Positions 16,941 to 24,775 of a DNA stretch of 64,000 nt are shown piece after piece. This stretch comes from Streptomyces hilarionis (GTDB taxonomy: Bacteria > Actinomycetota > Actinomycetes > Streptomycetales > Streptomycetaceae): assembly GCF_024539675.1 (NCBI RefSeq), contig NZ_JAHHIT010000044.1, positions 28,156-92,155 of the forward strand. The letters run 5' to 3'. The stretch's first letter is position 1. Every line of letters begins with the position of its first letter. The position numbers and the translations under genes are program-made. Below the pieces are notes generated by a model. It did not search any database. It worked only from the letters and a program-made list of their open reading frames with translations, and had not been told where the DNA came from.

Positions 16941-18055
16941 GCGGGGCGTCCTTCCAGGACGGGAACGAGGAGTTCGGCTCGGGCGATACGCCGGGCGGCG
17001 CGGTGCAGGAGCACCGTGGGGGACGCGCCCTCCGGTGCGGGAACGGCTCGGGTGGTGATCACGCCGGCGGGGGTGCCCAGGCGCAGCGTGCCGTCGGCGG
17101 TCTGCCGGGCGACGCGGTGGGCGAGGGTGCCAGGGGTGGCGGCGGCCGTGGCCAGGGCCACGGCGGAGGTCAGGCCGATCGCGGGGTGCGGGGCGTGCAT
17201 GGAGACCATGCGCACGGCCAGGTCGTACTCGTCCTGGTTGACGACTACGCCCTGTGCGGTGCGATAGGGAGCGGGGCGGGCGACGACGCCCACCTTGGGG
17301 ACCGCGTGGCTGACCGGATCGCCCTCACGGGCCAGGCCCATGGCCAGCGCGGCCTGGCGGCGCAGCAGCGTCAGGGCGGGTACCGCGGTGGCGAACGCGG
17401 TGAGGGATTCCGTGCCGTCGAGGCCGAACGCCTTGGCCTCGAACAGCGCGGCCGGCGCGCCGGCATCCACCAAGGACGCCTCGACGGGACCGTCCGGTCC
17501 GGTCAGCTCGTCCAGAGCCCGTCCTGTCGGCAGGACACGGCCGGTCGTCGAGCCCGCCGGGTCCTCGAACCCGAGCAGGACGGGCACACCCCGTGCCGAG
17601 GTACCGGGCACCACGGCCGTGCCCTCCTCCGGAGCCACCCCCGCGGGAGTGGGGATCGTACCGGTCAGGCGGGCCCCGGTGTTGACGTTGAGCATGCGGA
17701 CGGTGGTGGTGTCCGACGCGATCGGCACGAGGTGGTGGTGGACGGCGTACAGGGCCACGGCGGTGGCGCAGTTGCCGCAGTTGCTGGCCCACTCCACGCG
17801 CTCGTCGCCGATCCCCACCTGAGCGAACGCGTACTCGACGTCAACGCCCGGTCGGGGCGACGGCTGTACGACGGCGGCCTTGGAGGTGGTGGAGGAGGCG
17901 CCGCCCACACCATCGATCTGGCGGGGGTCGGCGGCGTTGAAGGCGGCGAGCAGCAAGGCGTCGACGTCCACGCCGGTGGCGTCCACGTCTCGGTGGTCGA
18001 AGATCCAGCACTTGCTGGTTCCTCCGCGGATCATCTCGCCCTGCAGACGCAGCAC
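16937..18055 (-). CDS. PrpF family isomerase/tautomerase (aconitate isomerase or 4-oxalomesaconate tautomerase type)
   Basis: 372 residues of the PrpF family. Motifs: MIRGGTSKCWIF near the N-terminus, QIDGVGGASSTTSKAAVV, WASNCGNCATAVALYAV with the cysteine-containing loop, and LTSAVALATAAATPG near the end. These enzymes shift double bonds in tricarboxylates. The start is taken as the GTG at 18053-18055, preceded at a 6-base distance by GAGGAG; an ATG at 18089-18091 would add 12 residues without a ribosome site. Paired with DctA downstream and a divergent LysR gene, it forms a carboxylate utilisation unit. Confidence 0.85.
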   Translation of the reverse strand: MLRLQGEMIRGGTSKCWIFDHRDVDATGVDVDALLLAAFNAADPRQIDGVGGASSTTSKAAVVQPSPRPGVDVEYAFAQVGIGDERVEWASNCGNCATAVALYAVHHHLVPIASDTTTVRMLNVNTGARLTGTIPTPAGVAPEEGTAVVPGTSARGVPVLLGFEDPAGSTTGRVLPTGRALDELTGPDGPVEASLVDAGAPAALFEAKAFGLDGTESLTAFATAVPALTLLRRQAALAMGLAREGDPVSHAVPKVGVVARPAPYRTAQGVVVNQDEYDLAVRMVSMHAPHPAIGLTSAVALATAAATPGTLAHRVARQTADGTLRLGTPAGVITTRAVPAPEGASPTVLLHRAARRIARAELLVPVLEGRPA

Positions 18056-18201
18056 AACCGACTCCTCACAGCCATGGAAGGGGAAGTCCACCGGCGGTCC
18101 CGCCGTGCGTGGTGTCCTCCACGGTGAGTTACGGCAGCGTGAAGTACAATCTCGGAAATCTGCATGGCCATTAAGGTGAAGTGAACGCTGGAGGTTCCGG
18201 C
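18056..18201. promoter_or_regulatory. Divergent control region between PrpF and LysR genes
   Basis: A 146-bp gap between divergent starts. It contains less GC-rich sequence (18125-18180) with T-N11-A-like elements of the kind bound by LysR regulators, and a GGAGG ribosome site at 18190-18194 for the LysR gene. The operator assignment is inferred from context. Confidence 0.4.
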
Positions 18202-19107
18202 ATGCTCGACGTCCGACGCATCCTGCTGTTCACGGAGGTCGCCCGGCACGGCTCGGTGACAGCGACCGCCCGCGCCCTCAACTACACCCCGTCAGCGGTG
18301 TCGCAGCAGATCAGCCGCCTCGAGACGGAGGCGGGCCAGCCCCTGCTGGAGCGCCACGCCCGAGGCGTCACCCTCACCGACGCCGGACGGGCGCTGGCCG
18401 AACGAGGGCACCGGATCGAACGCGAACTGCAAGCCGCGGAGAACGAACTCGCCGACTATGCGGGCCTGCGCGCGGGCACGCTGCGCATCGGCACCTTCCC
18501 CACCGTCGGCGCCTCGCTCCTCCCGCAGGCCGTGATCGCCTTCCGCGACGCGCACCCCGACGTACGCCTGACCGTCCGCAGCGCCCGCATCGCCGGACTC
18601 TGGGCCATGCTGGAGAACCGGGAGATCGAAATGTCGCTGATGTGGGACTACGACTGGAGCCGGATCGACCGGGAGGACATCGTCGTCACCCCACTCCTCG
18701 ACGACCCGCCGGCCCTCCTCGTCGGCGACCACCATCCACTCGCCGACCGCGACTCCGCCTCACTCGCCGATTTCGCACACGACCCCTGGATCACCCGCGC
18801 CGACCGTCACCCGGTGGCCGAAGCCCTGGTCCGCGGCTGCCGCGCCGTCGGCTTCGAGCCCCAGATCGCCTACGAGGCCCACGACTACCAGGAGGCCCAG
18901 GCCATGGTCGCCGCGGGCATCGGTGTCGCGCTTGCTCCCACCCTGGCCCTGGAGGGCATCCGCCCCGGCGTCAACGTCCTGCCCCTCCAGCCGCCCGCCC
19001 CGATCCGTCGCATCCTCCTGGTGCGCATGGCCGACCACTCACTCACCCCCGCCGCCCTGACCTTCGCCGGACTCCTCCGCGACACCGCCGCGGCCCGGTC
19101 CGCCTGA
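18202..19107 (+). CDS. LysR family transcriptional regulator
   Basis: 301 residues. The N-terminal HTH reads MLDVRRILLFTEVARHGSVTATARALNYTPSAVSQQISRLETEAGQPLLERHARGVTLTDAGRAL, a classical LysR DNA-binding domain. The remainder forms the two-lobed substrate-binding domain, with LRIGTFPTVGASLLPQAV as its first strand and helix. ATG 18202 has GGAGG seven bases upstream. Divergent from the PrpF-dctA unit, it is the likely activator of that operon in response to its carboxylate substrate. Confidence 0.9.
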   Translation: MLDVRRILLFTEVARHGSVTATARALNYTPSAVSQQISRLETEAGQPLLERHARGVTLTDAGRALAERGHRIERELQAAENELADYAGLRAGTLRIGTFPTVGASLLPQAVIAFRDAHPDVRLTVRSARIAGLWAMLENREIEMSLMWDYDWSRIDREDIVVTPLLDDPPALLVGDHHPLADRDSASLADFAHDPWITRADRHPVAEALVRGCRAVGFEPQIAYEAHDYQEAQAMVAAGIGVALAPTLALEGIRPGVNVLPLQPPAPIRRILLVRMADHSLTPAALTFAGLLRDTAAARSA

Positions 19108-19259
19108 GCTGCTCGAGCTCGGCTGCCTTGTGCTGCATCTTCACGACCAGCTCGACGCAGAGGTCCTTCTGTGGGCTGTCCGGTCTCGGCCTGCGGCACG
19201 CGTGCAAGGGTTCGTCGCGAGGGCGCGGACGGGAAGGTGCGGGCCGGTGATGCCGAGGC

Positions 19260-19970
19260 TCAGTTCTGGTTCACGGGCCATACTGCCGCCGGATGGCAGT
19301 GGGCCGGGCACGCCAGCAGGTAGACCTCGTTGCCGAGAAACAGCCCGTAGGTATCGGCCCCCACGCTGTAGGGCTGCTCCGGTTGGCCGGGGTGGACTGC
19401 GAACTCCATGCCCTCCGGAATCTGGCAGAGGTACTCCAGATCGGCGCCGCACGCGCACCTGTAGTACTCGGGATCCTGTGCCCAGGAGGGTGTGCCGCCG
19501 ACCTTGAACTTCTGGGCTCCGAGTCCGCGTGGGTTGGGGGCGTCCACGAAGGGCTGGAGCGTCAGCGGCATTGCGCATACGGACGGTTCGGCCTCCGCAG
19601 CGGGCAGCACCGCGTGCTGCTGGAGCAGGACGCGCCAGAACGGACGCGGGTAGGGCGGTTGGGGAGCATCCCAATACTCGGGCACGAGCCGGCCATCGGC
19701 GAACTCGGGTTCCGCCGCGTCGTTGTGCGCACGGCAGTGGAAGACCAGTAGGTGGTCTCCGCCGAACGGGCCCAGGTCCAGGGGTACGTCGAGCTGGAAG
19801 AACAGGGCCATCTGCTCCCCACAGAAGCACGAGGGCCACTCCTGTGTGTCGTCGAGGAACGGCCACCCGCCAACGGAGTTCCGCATCGGTCGATCCAGCG
19901 GATCGGACCCGACCTCGATCGTGTGAGCCGGCAACGCCGCCCGAATGGTTTCCGCATCTCGCCCTGGCAT
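19260..19970 (-). CDS. DUF1963 (YwqG-like) protein
   Basis: 236 residues. The YwqG-like pattern includes NSVGGWPFLDDTQEWPSC, MALFFQLDVPLDLGPFGGDHLLVFHCRAH with the conserved FQLD, and a cysteine-containing region near YRCACGADLEYLCQIPEGM. The family is widespread and uncharacterised. No signal peptide or membrane segment is visible. ATG at 19968-19970. No operon partner: the neighbours are convergent, or separated by the gene-poor region that follows. Confidence 0.75.
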   Translation of the reverse strand: MPGRDAETIRAALPAHTIEVGSDPLDRPMRNSVGGWPFLDDTQEWPSCFCGEQMALFFQLDVPLDLGPFGGDHLLVFHCRAHNDAAEPEFADGRLVPEYWDAPQPPYPRPFWRVLLQQHAVLPAAEAEPSVCAMPLTLQPFVDAPNPRGLGAQKFKVGGTPSWAQDPEYYRCACGADLEYLCQIPEGMEFAVHPGQPEQPYSVGADTYGLFLGNEVYLLACPAHCHPAAVWPVNQN

Positions 19971-20943
19971 CCACTCACCCTACGGGCTGCCTCGTGACGG
20001 TTGACCGTGGGCGAGCAGGTCTCGCTGTGACGGGTGCGATCCCAATCCTTCGCCGGGTGAGGCCGCCACTGCCTGGAGGCGACCCACCTCACGCGGCCGG
20101 TGGGGAGGACGGCGTCAGCGGTGGCCCTGGGTCGAGTCGATAGGGTCGAGGCGGCTACTACCGACCCGGACGTCACCGCAGTGGTCAGCCAGCCTCGGAA
20201 GTCGCCCGTCAGACCAGTGACGATGCGCATGAAGAGTGCGAAAGACGCCCAAATAGCCAGCACACGAGCTGTCTTGACCGCCTGTGTTCGTCCTCGCAGG
20301 GCGTGAGCATAGCGGTGAGCGTCAGGCGGAACGTACCAGTCTCGATCTGTCGCGTCCTGTGCGAACCGCGGAGGTCTTCCCGACGGGCGCCCTCCGACGG
20401 CGTCCCGGTCAACGAAACGCCGGCGGGCCTGAAGTCGGAAACGGCCGGTCGGCGGGACTGCGGCAGAGTGATGTGCATCACACTGCATGCATCGAGGAGT
20501 GCTCCGGTTTCAGGGGTGCGCGCTGACGCGCAAGCTGTTTCCGTCGGTTCGCCGAGCAGGGCGACGTTTGGGAGTCGGCAGGCTTCGATTCGCCGAGAAA
20601 GGGCGGCTCGACGGGCGGTTCCCCGTCGGCAGCCCGCATTTCGATCACCTATCGCGCGCGGCCGTGCCGAGCTCTTGCGGGCCCGGAATCATTTCGCTCG
20701 TTGAGAGCGCTCTTACCTTTCAGTTCACCGACTTGCCGCACATCTCGACGCGCCGTTACCGGGATTCGAACTCGTCCTCCCGATTCCCGCTGTAGTTGAG
20801 GCCGGTGAGGTTGCTGAGGTGCCGTCAATGCACGTTGTCTTTCTCTCAATTGGGGGCAACACTGGTAGCCACACGGAGTCGATCAGGCAATCCCGGATCC
20901 TCGGAACGGGCGGCGACCGAGTGGGGGAAGGAGGTGGTTTCAC
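19971..20943. other. Gene-poor kilobase
   Basis: Nearly 1 kb without a convincing gene. Composition is less GC-rich than the flanks in 20680-20950. A minus-strand frame near 20110-20300 encodes a short hydrophobic stretch (ARVLAIWASFALFMRIVTGLTG) that could be a decayed membrane protein, but no complete gene with a start and ribosome site is evident. The T-loop-like GGGATTCGAAC at 20760-20770 does not fold into a tRNA. Confidence 0.35.
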
Positions 20944-21099
20944 ATGGTCATGAAGATGACAATGACCACCCGTTGCACGGTCGCTGTGCGCTGGCAGCAC
21001 GTGCGGGTGGTCATCATCGTCGTCATCGCGATCCTGAGCGTGCTGGCTCAGGGATACGGTGACTCGGTAGTGCTCGACGCGCTCTTGCCGCGCGCCTGA
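20944..21099 (+). CDS. 51-residue membrane peptide with strong ribosome binding site
   Basis: Starts MVMKMTMTTRC and contains one transmembrane helix (VRVVIIVVIAILSVLA, about residues 20-35), then a short acidic tail ending LLPRA. It is preceded by AAGGAGGTG (20928-20936), a near-perfect ribosome binding site with 7-base spacing, and followed by a strong terminator. These signals argue that it is a real, transcribed small gene. I recognise no family. It converges on the lasso peptide cluster. It could be a small regulator, a toxin-like peptide or an accessory peptide; no function is assigned. Confidence 0.6.
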   Translation: MVMKMTMTTRCTVAVRWQHVRVVIIVVIAILSVLAQGYGDSVVLDALLPRA

Positions 21100-21121
21100 G
21101 GGATGCATTGACCCTCTGAAC

Positions 21122-21157
21122 GGGGGCGGTTGCCGGACACCGGCGGCCGCCCCTTTC
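21122..21157 (+). terminator. Terminator after the 51-residue peptide gene
   Basis: A GC-rich hairpin built from GGGGGCGG...TGCCGG and CCGGCGG...CCGCCCC with a short ACA loop, followed by TTTCT. It lies 23 bases after the small ORF stop and may also block read-through from either side. Confidence 0.65.
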
Positions 21158-21339
21158 TCATGCAGAGACTAGCGCACAAACACGTCTCACTGAAGGGGAA
21201 TGCGGCCCACATCGGGATCCGGCTCTTACAACTTTCCAGTAGAACGCGCTTCACGGCGTCGGGAGGATTCGATTCGAACGCACCTCGCGGCGGTCAAGAT
21301 CGGCTACTCCCTTCGGCGTGAGATTCCCCATGGGTAGGC

Positions 21340-22155
21340 TCAGAACGAGAGCACACGACGAAAGTCGGCCTCGTCGGACTCTCCCGTCGGGATGACGCGA
21401 ACCCCCTGTGCCTCCACCCATGCGTGAAAGCGGAAGGGATCGTCGGCGATGCCGATGCACCACACCGCTCGCCGTCCGCGGAAGGCGAGCGCCGCGAGGG
21501 TGGCCAGTGACTCCTCCAGGCATGCGGCCCGCCCTGGGTAGTACGAGGCGGCGGCGCGCACAGCGGCCAAGGCGTCCGCCGCCTCCTGCGAGGTGGCTTC
21601 CCGCCTGCACCATCCTCTGTCGATCCAGTTCACCAGGCACGCGAGAGCGCGGAACGGGAGCCGGATCAGGAGGAGGGCGGCCAGGAGACCGAGCGAACCC
21701 GCTGCTGTCGCCGCCAGGTTGTCGCGCAGTCGGGCGTCGCGGCGTCCTGTCGGGACGGCTGCCATCAAGGTCGTCGCCGCCGTCGGGGAGCCCTGAGCCG
21801 AGGGCTCCCCCTCGTCGTCGGACCCGCTCGACGCGGACGGTCGCGGTTTCGCCGTCGCGGGAGGGGGCCCCGGCCGGAACTGCGGTCTGTCCGCGGCGAG
21901 AAGACCGCGGCTGATCAGGTCGTCCGCGAGTCGCCGGGCGTCCTCGCGGATCCGGTCGTGCTGCGGCGCGGGGTACCGGGCCGTCAGTACGTTCACCGCG
22001 GTGTCGAAGTCCTCGCAACGACTCCACTCCCGCCACAGGACGCGCGCCATGGCGTTCATCGCGAAGCAATGACCGGAGCGCACGTCCAGCAGCACGCTTC
22101 CGCCGTGCGGTGCGACGCTCTCGTGCACGTGGCCGGGCACGTTCAGTCGGGTCAC
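21340..22155 (-). CDS. Lasso peptide B protein: fused RRE and leader peptidase
   Basis: 271 residues. Residues 1-90 are a PqqD-like RiPP recognition element (SVLLDVRSGHCFAMNAMARVLWREW, then a winged helix ending LADDLISRGLL). A low-complexity linker (91-140, rich in Pro, Ser, Gly) joins a lasso transglutaminase-like B2 peptidase (150-271) with YYPGRAACLEESLATLAAL (Cys212) and PFRFHAWVEAQG (His244). B cleaves the leader while the RRE grips it. The expected third catalytic Asp, 12 residues after the His, is Pro256; Asp261 may substitute. GTG 22155 overlaps the cyclase stop (GTGA) with AAAGGAG upstream. In most actinobacteria RRE and peptidase are separate proteins. Confidence 0.88.
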   Translation of the reverse strand: MTRLNVPGHVHESVAPHGGSVLLDVRSGHCFAMNAMARVLWREWSRCEDFDTAVNVLTARYPAPQHDRIREDARRLADDLISRGLLAADRPQFRPGPPPATAKPRPSASSGSDDEGEPSAQGSPTAATTLMAAVPTGRRDARLRDNLAATAAGSLGLLAALLLIRLPFRALACLVNWIDRGWCRREATSQEAADALAAVRAAASYYPGRAACLEESLATLAALAFRGRRAVWCIGIADDPFRFHAWVEAQGVRVIPTGESDEADFRRVLSF

Positions 22156-24068
22156 GTCGGCTCCTTTCCGCCGGTGCGCGACATCAGCCACATGTCCTCG
22201 CCCAGAAGGCGGTTGAGTGCGGGGAAGGGAGCCGAAAGCCCGGCGGCCGCACGGTCGAGCGAGGCGATCACCCGCGACGGCTCGATCACGCCCAAGTCGG
22301 CCAGCGGGGAAGAGGCAAGTCGTGCACGGATGTCCTTGGCGGACAGGCGGGCGCCTCTGTAGTTCTCGGCGGAGTAGTCCCCCTTCGTTGTCCGTCGCAG
22401 CACGGCGTCGGGCACCAGCCCGGCCAGTGCGGCCGCCAGCAGTGGCTTGACGGTGAACGGGTCCGTCCTGAGTGGCAGGGGCAGGCTCAAGCAGGCGCGG
22501 ACGACTTCCCCGTCGAGAAAGGGCGCATGGGGCCAGGTACCCACCGGGCGTGCTCTGTCGACGAGTTGGCGCTGTACCGTGGCCGAGTTGCGCAGCTCGT
22601 GGAGAACGGCGCGGGCACCCGGCGTGGTCGCCAAGGCAGTCTCGGACTCCGTGGACCGGGCGCAGTCGGAGGCGAGTTCGGCGAGGCGGCGGCGCATGCC
22701 GGTGGTCAGCCAGGTCGTCTCAGGGCCGGGTGGTGGCCACCAGGCGACCGCCTCCAGCCAGTGCGTGTCGTGCCGCGCAGGCCGTTCCAGCTGGAGGGCC
22801 AGCATGTCGAAGGCCTGCCGTTTCGGTGTGCGGGCGAGCCGTAGGGCCCGTAAGACGGTCTGCACGGGTGAGGTTTTGCGCATGCGGGCCAGAGCGCGTC
22901 CGTCACGCACGAGTCTGCGCATTCCGGCGGAAGCCGGCAGATCTGCGAGATAGGAGGGTGGTGCCGCCAGCAGAGCATCGCCGCCCTCCCCGGTCAGATG
23001 AATGCCGGCGCCCCCCTCCGCGATGTGGGCCAGGCGAAGGCGCAGCCGCGCGCCGATCACCGCTGCCGGGTCCGGCTGGTCCGTCGGATCCTGGTCGTCC
23101 ATTTCGCTGTAGGGCAGTGACGTCGGGCTGCCACGGGTCACATGCAGCCGGATGCCCGGGTTCGCCGCGGCGTAGGCGCTGGCGTGTTCGAGGTCGCCGG
23201 CCGGTGCCTCGGGATGGTGGTAGACGAAGGCGTCCAGGGGATGTGGCGAGGCGTGTGCCGCGAGGACGGCCAGTGACGTCGAGTCCAGTCCGCCGCTGAA
23301 GTCGGCGGTCAGACGGGTGGCGTCGGCCGCGCGCAGCGACACGGAGGCGGTCAGTGCCGACCTCAGCCGATCAGCGGTCTCCGCGAAGCCCGTTCCGCTC
23401 CGGCTGAGGCCCAAGTCTCCGTAAGGACCGCGGCGGAGGCCCCCCGAGGGGTCGATGCACAACGTCTGTCCACCGCCGAGTTCCCGGACGCCCGCCAAGG
23501 CGGTGCGGCCTTCGACGAGTTCGGGGACCGTGGGGCACACGATGTGCGCGGCGAGTGTGGTCGGATCGACGGCGTCGGCGGTTCCGGCCAGGAGCGCCGT
23601 GGTGGTGGCACGTGTGGACAGCACCGTACGGTTTCCGCGCTGCGCGTAGTAGAGGGGGAACTGTCCGGCCGGGTCGGTGTAGGCGGTGAGCCGTCCCTGG
23701 TCGTGCCTCACGATGAGCAGGTATGCGCCGGGCCACCGTGTGAGACGTTCCCAGTGGCCGTCTGCGGCTGAGAGCTCCAGGTCTCGCCGCATGGTCGCCG
23801 CGTCGGCCAGGCACTGGCCCACGGCGACCAGGCGGGCCTGCGCGCAGGTGGCGGTGCGTACCTCGCCCGGGTGCCACGGTCCCCACGACCACAGGGGCCC
23901 TTCGCCGGGCCACACCCTGACTGCTCCGGGCGCTGGGATGCTGGTCGGGAGCGGGCGGGAACCAGTGGGCGCAAGCACGGCAGCGAGGGCGGGGTCGCGC
24001 GGCAGGCGCGGTCCTGGACCGGGCTCCCGGCTCTCCACGGCGGGGACCGAGGGGCCAGACTTGAACAT
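22152..24068 (-). CDS. Lasso peptide cyclase (asparagine synthetase-like C protein)
   Basis: 638 residues of the asparagine synthetase B fold. The N-terminal glutaminase-like half (1-210) lacks the catalytic Cys2 (starts MFK), as expected for lasso cyclases. The ATP-pyrophosphatase motif SGGLDS is at residues 258-263, and a HLTGEGGDALLA loop follows. The enzyme adenylates the ring Asp/Glu side chain and joins it to the core N-terminus. ATG 24068 lies 17 bp after the precursor stop; the long upstream open frame is precursor and antisense sequence. It is the central gene of an A-C-B operon, and its stop overlaps the start of B. Confidence 0.92.
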   Translation of the reverse strand: MFKSGPSVPAVESREPGPGPRLPRDPALAAVLAPTGSRPLPTSIPAPGAVRVWPGEGPLWSWGPWHPGEVRTATCAQARLVAVGQCLADAATMRRDLELSAADGHWERLTRWPGAYLLIVRHDQGRLTAYTDPAGQFPLYYAQRGNRTVLSTRATTTALLAGTADAVDPTTLAAHIVCPTVPELVEGRTALAGVRELGGGQTLCIDPSGGLRRGPYGDLGLSRSGTGFAETADRLRSALTASVSLRAADATRLTADFSGGLDSTSLAVLAAHASPHPLDAFVYHHPEAPAGDLEHASAYAAANPGIRLHVTRGSPTSLPYSEMDDQDPTDQPDPAAVIGARLRLRLAHIAEGGAGIHLTGEGGDALLAAPPSYLADLPASAGMRRLVRDGRALARMRKTSPVQTVLRALRLARTPKRQAFDMLALQLERPARHDTHWLEAVAWWPPPGPETTWLTTGMRRRLAELASDCARSTESETALATTPGARAVLHELRNSATVQRQLVDRARPVGTWPHAPFLDGEVVRACLSLPLPLRTDPFTVKPLLAAALAGLVPDAVLRRTTKGDYSAENYRGARLSAKDIRARLASSPLADLGVIEPSRVIASLDRAAAGLSAPFPALNRLLGEDMWLMSRTGGKEPT

Positions 24069-24085
24069 GACGGCAACCCGAGGTG

Positions 24086-24301
24086 CTACCAGTAGTACTG
24101 GGCGTTGGCGTCGGCATTGCCATTGGGCGAACTGCCGAGCGTCACCTCGCGGAGGTGGCCGAGGTCGATGAGCTGGGGGGATTCGTACTCCGTCGGCTGG
24201 TCCGGTGACGCCACTGCTCCGGTCTGCACCGCATGCTCCGCACTTCCCCATTCGTCGCGCTCCCGTGCACATGACGATGCGGCGACAGGTTTATGAGTCA
24301 T
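24086..24301 (-). CDS. Lasso peptide precursor (A)
   Basis: 71 residues. The leader holds the complete RRE-binding motif YESPQLIDLGHLREVT (residues 39-54, YxxPxLxxxGxxxxxT), with the essential Thr at -2 from the cleavage site. Predicted core: GSSPNGNADANAQYYW (residues 56-71), starting with Gly and giving a nine-residue macrolactam to Asp9 (Asp64), no Cys, so a class II lasso. Tyr14, Tyr15 and Trp16 could act as plugs. The leader is long (55 residues); an in-frame GTG at Val30 with a GGAG-like site could make a shorter leader. Ring, core and product are inferences; the genes follow as C then B. Confidence 0.9.
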   Translation of the reverse strand: MTHKPVAASSCARERDEWGSAEHAVQTGAVASPDQPTEYESPQLIDLGHLREVTLGSSPNGNADANAQYYW

Positions 24302-24775
24302 GGTGTCCGCCTAGGGTCAAGGGCGGGAAGCGCCCCGAGAAAGACAAGTGCGTGAGTGGCGTGAGTGATTCCACTCCCGAGTGGAGTGTAGCCACTCCCA
24401 CAGGGCGTCATGTGTCGAACCGGACGGCGGGATCCCGGCCGTTGGCCTGCTGATTAACGCCCGGTCCTCGTATCCGCCGAAGGCGGGGAACGGCCCGATG
24501 CCGTGACGTCACTCGGGCAGGATTCCGTTCGATGGGCTGTTGTCGCTCATTCGAAGAGAGGGCGGGGTGAATCGGCACGCTTCTGCACCACATTGAAGAG
24601 CGCAAGACCATGGTGGCGGGACTTGAGCAGCACGCTACGGATCGGGAATCCCCGACGAGTGCTTCTCTCGCCGTTGGCCGTTGGCCGTTGGCCGTTGACT
24701 GTTTTCCGTTTTCCGTTGGTCCTGGCCCTTGGCCGTGGCGGCGGTTGCGGGCGACCGTGTGGGTGGCGCAACGCG
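24302..24775 (-). promoter_or_regulatory. Lasso cluster upstream region with inverted repeat and heptamer array
   Basis: No gene is supported. CCACTCCCGAGTGG at 24371-24384 (arms CCACTC/GAGTGG) followed by a second CCACTCCC copy at 24392-24399 looks like an operator near the promoter of the precursor operon. A heptamer array CCGTTGG (three copies plus a degenerate fourth, 24671-24698) follows further upstream, with related decayed units to about 24735. Promoter function is inferred from position. Confidence 0.45.
24671..24698. repeat. Tandem heptamer repeat CCGTTGG
   Basis: Three exact CCGTTGG units plus CCGTTGA, continuing as degenerate TTCCGTT units. The array lies just beyond the 3' end of the ROK gene. 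Such simple repeats can arise by slippage; no function is evident. Confidence 0.7.

Noticed and set aside
15333..17267. 644-codon plus-strand frame
   Set aside because: It is antisense to dctA and PrpF and has the composition of a mirror frame in high-GC DNA.
20110..20300. Hydrophobic minus-strand frame as a membrane protein gene
   Set aside because: No start codon with a ribosome site and no natural stop; the frame runs into the DUF1963 gene.
20700..20850. tRNA-like T-loop sequence (GGGATTCGAAC near 20760)
   Set aside because: The flanking bases do not form the T-stem, and no acceptor or anticodon arm is present at the right spacing.
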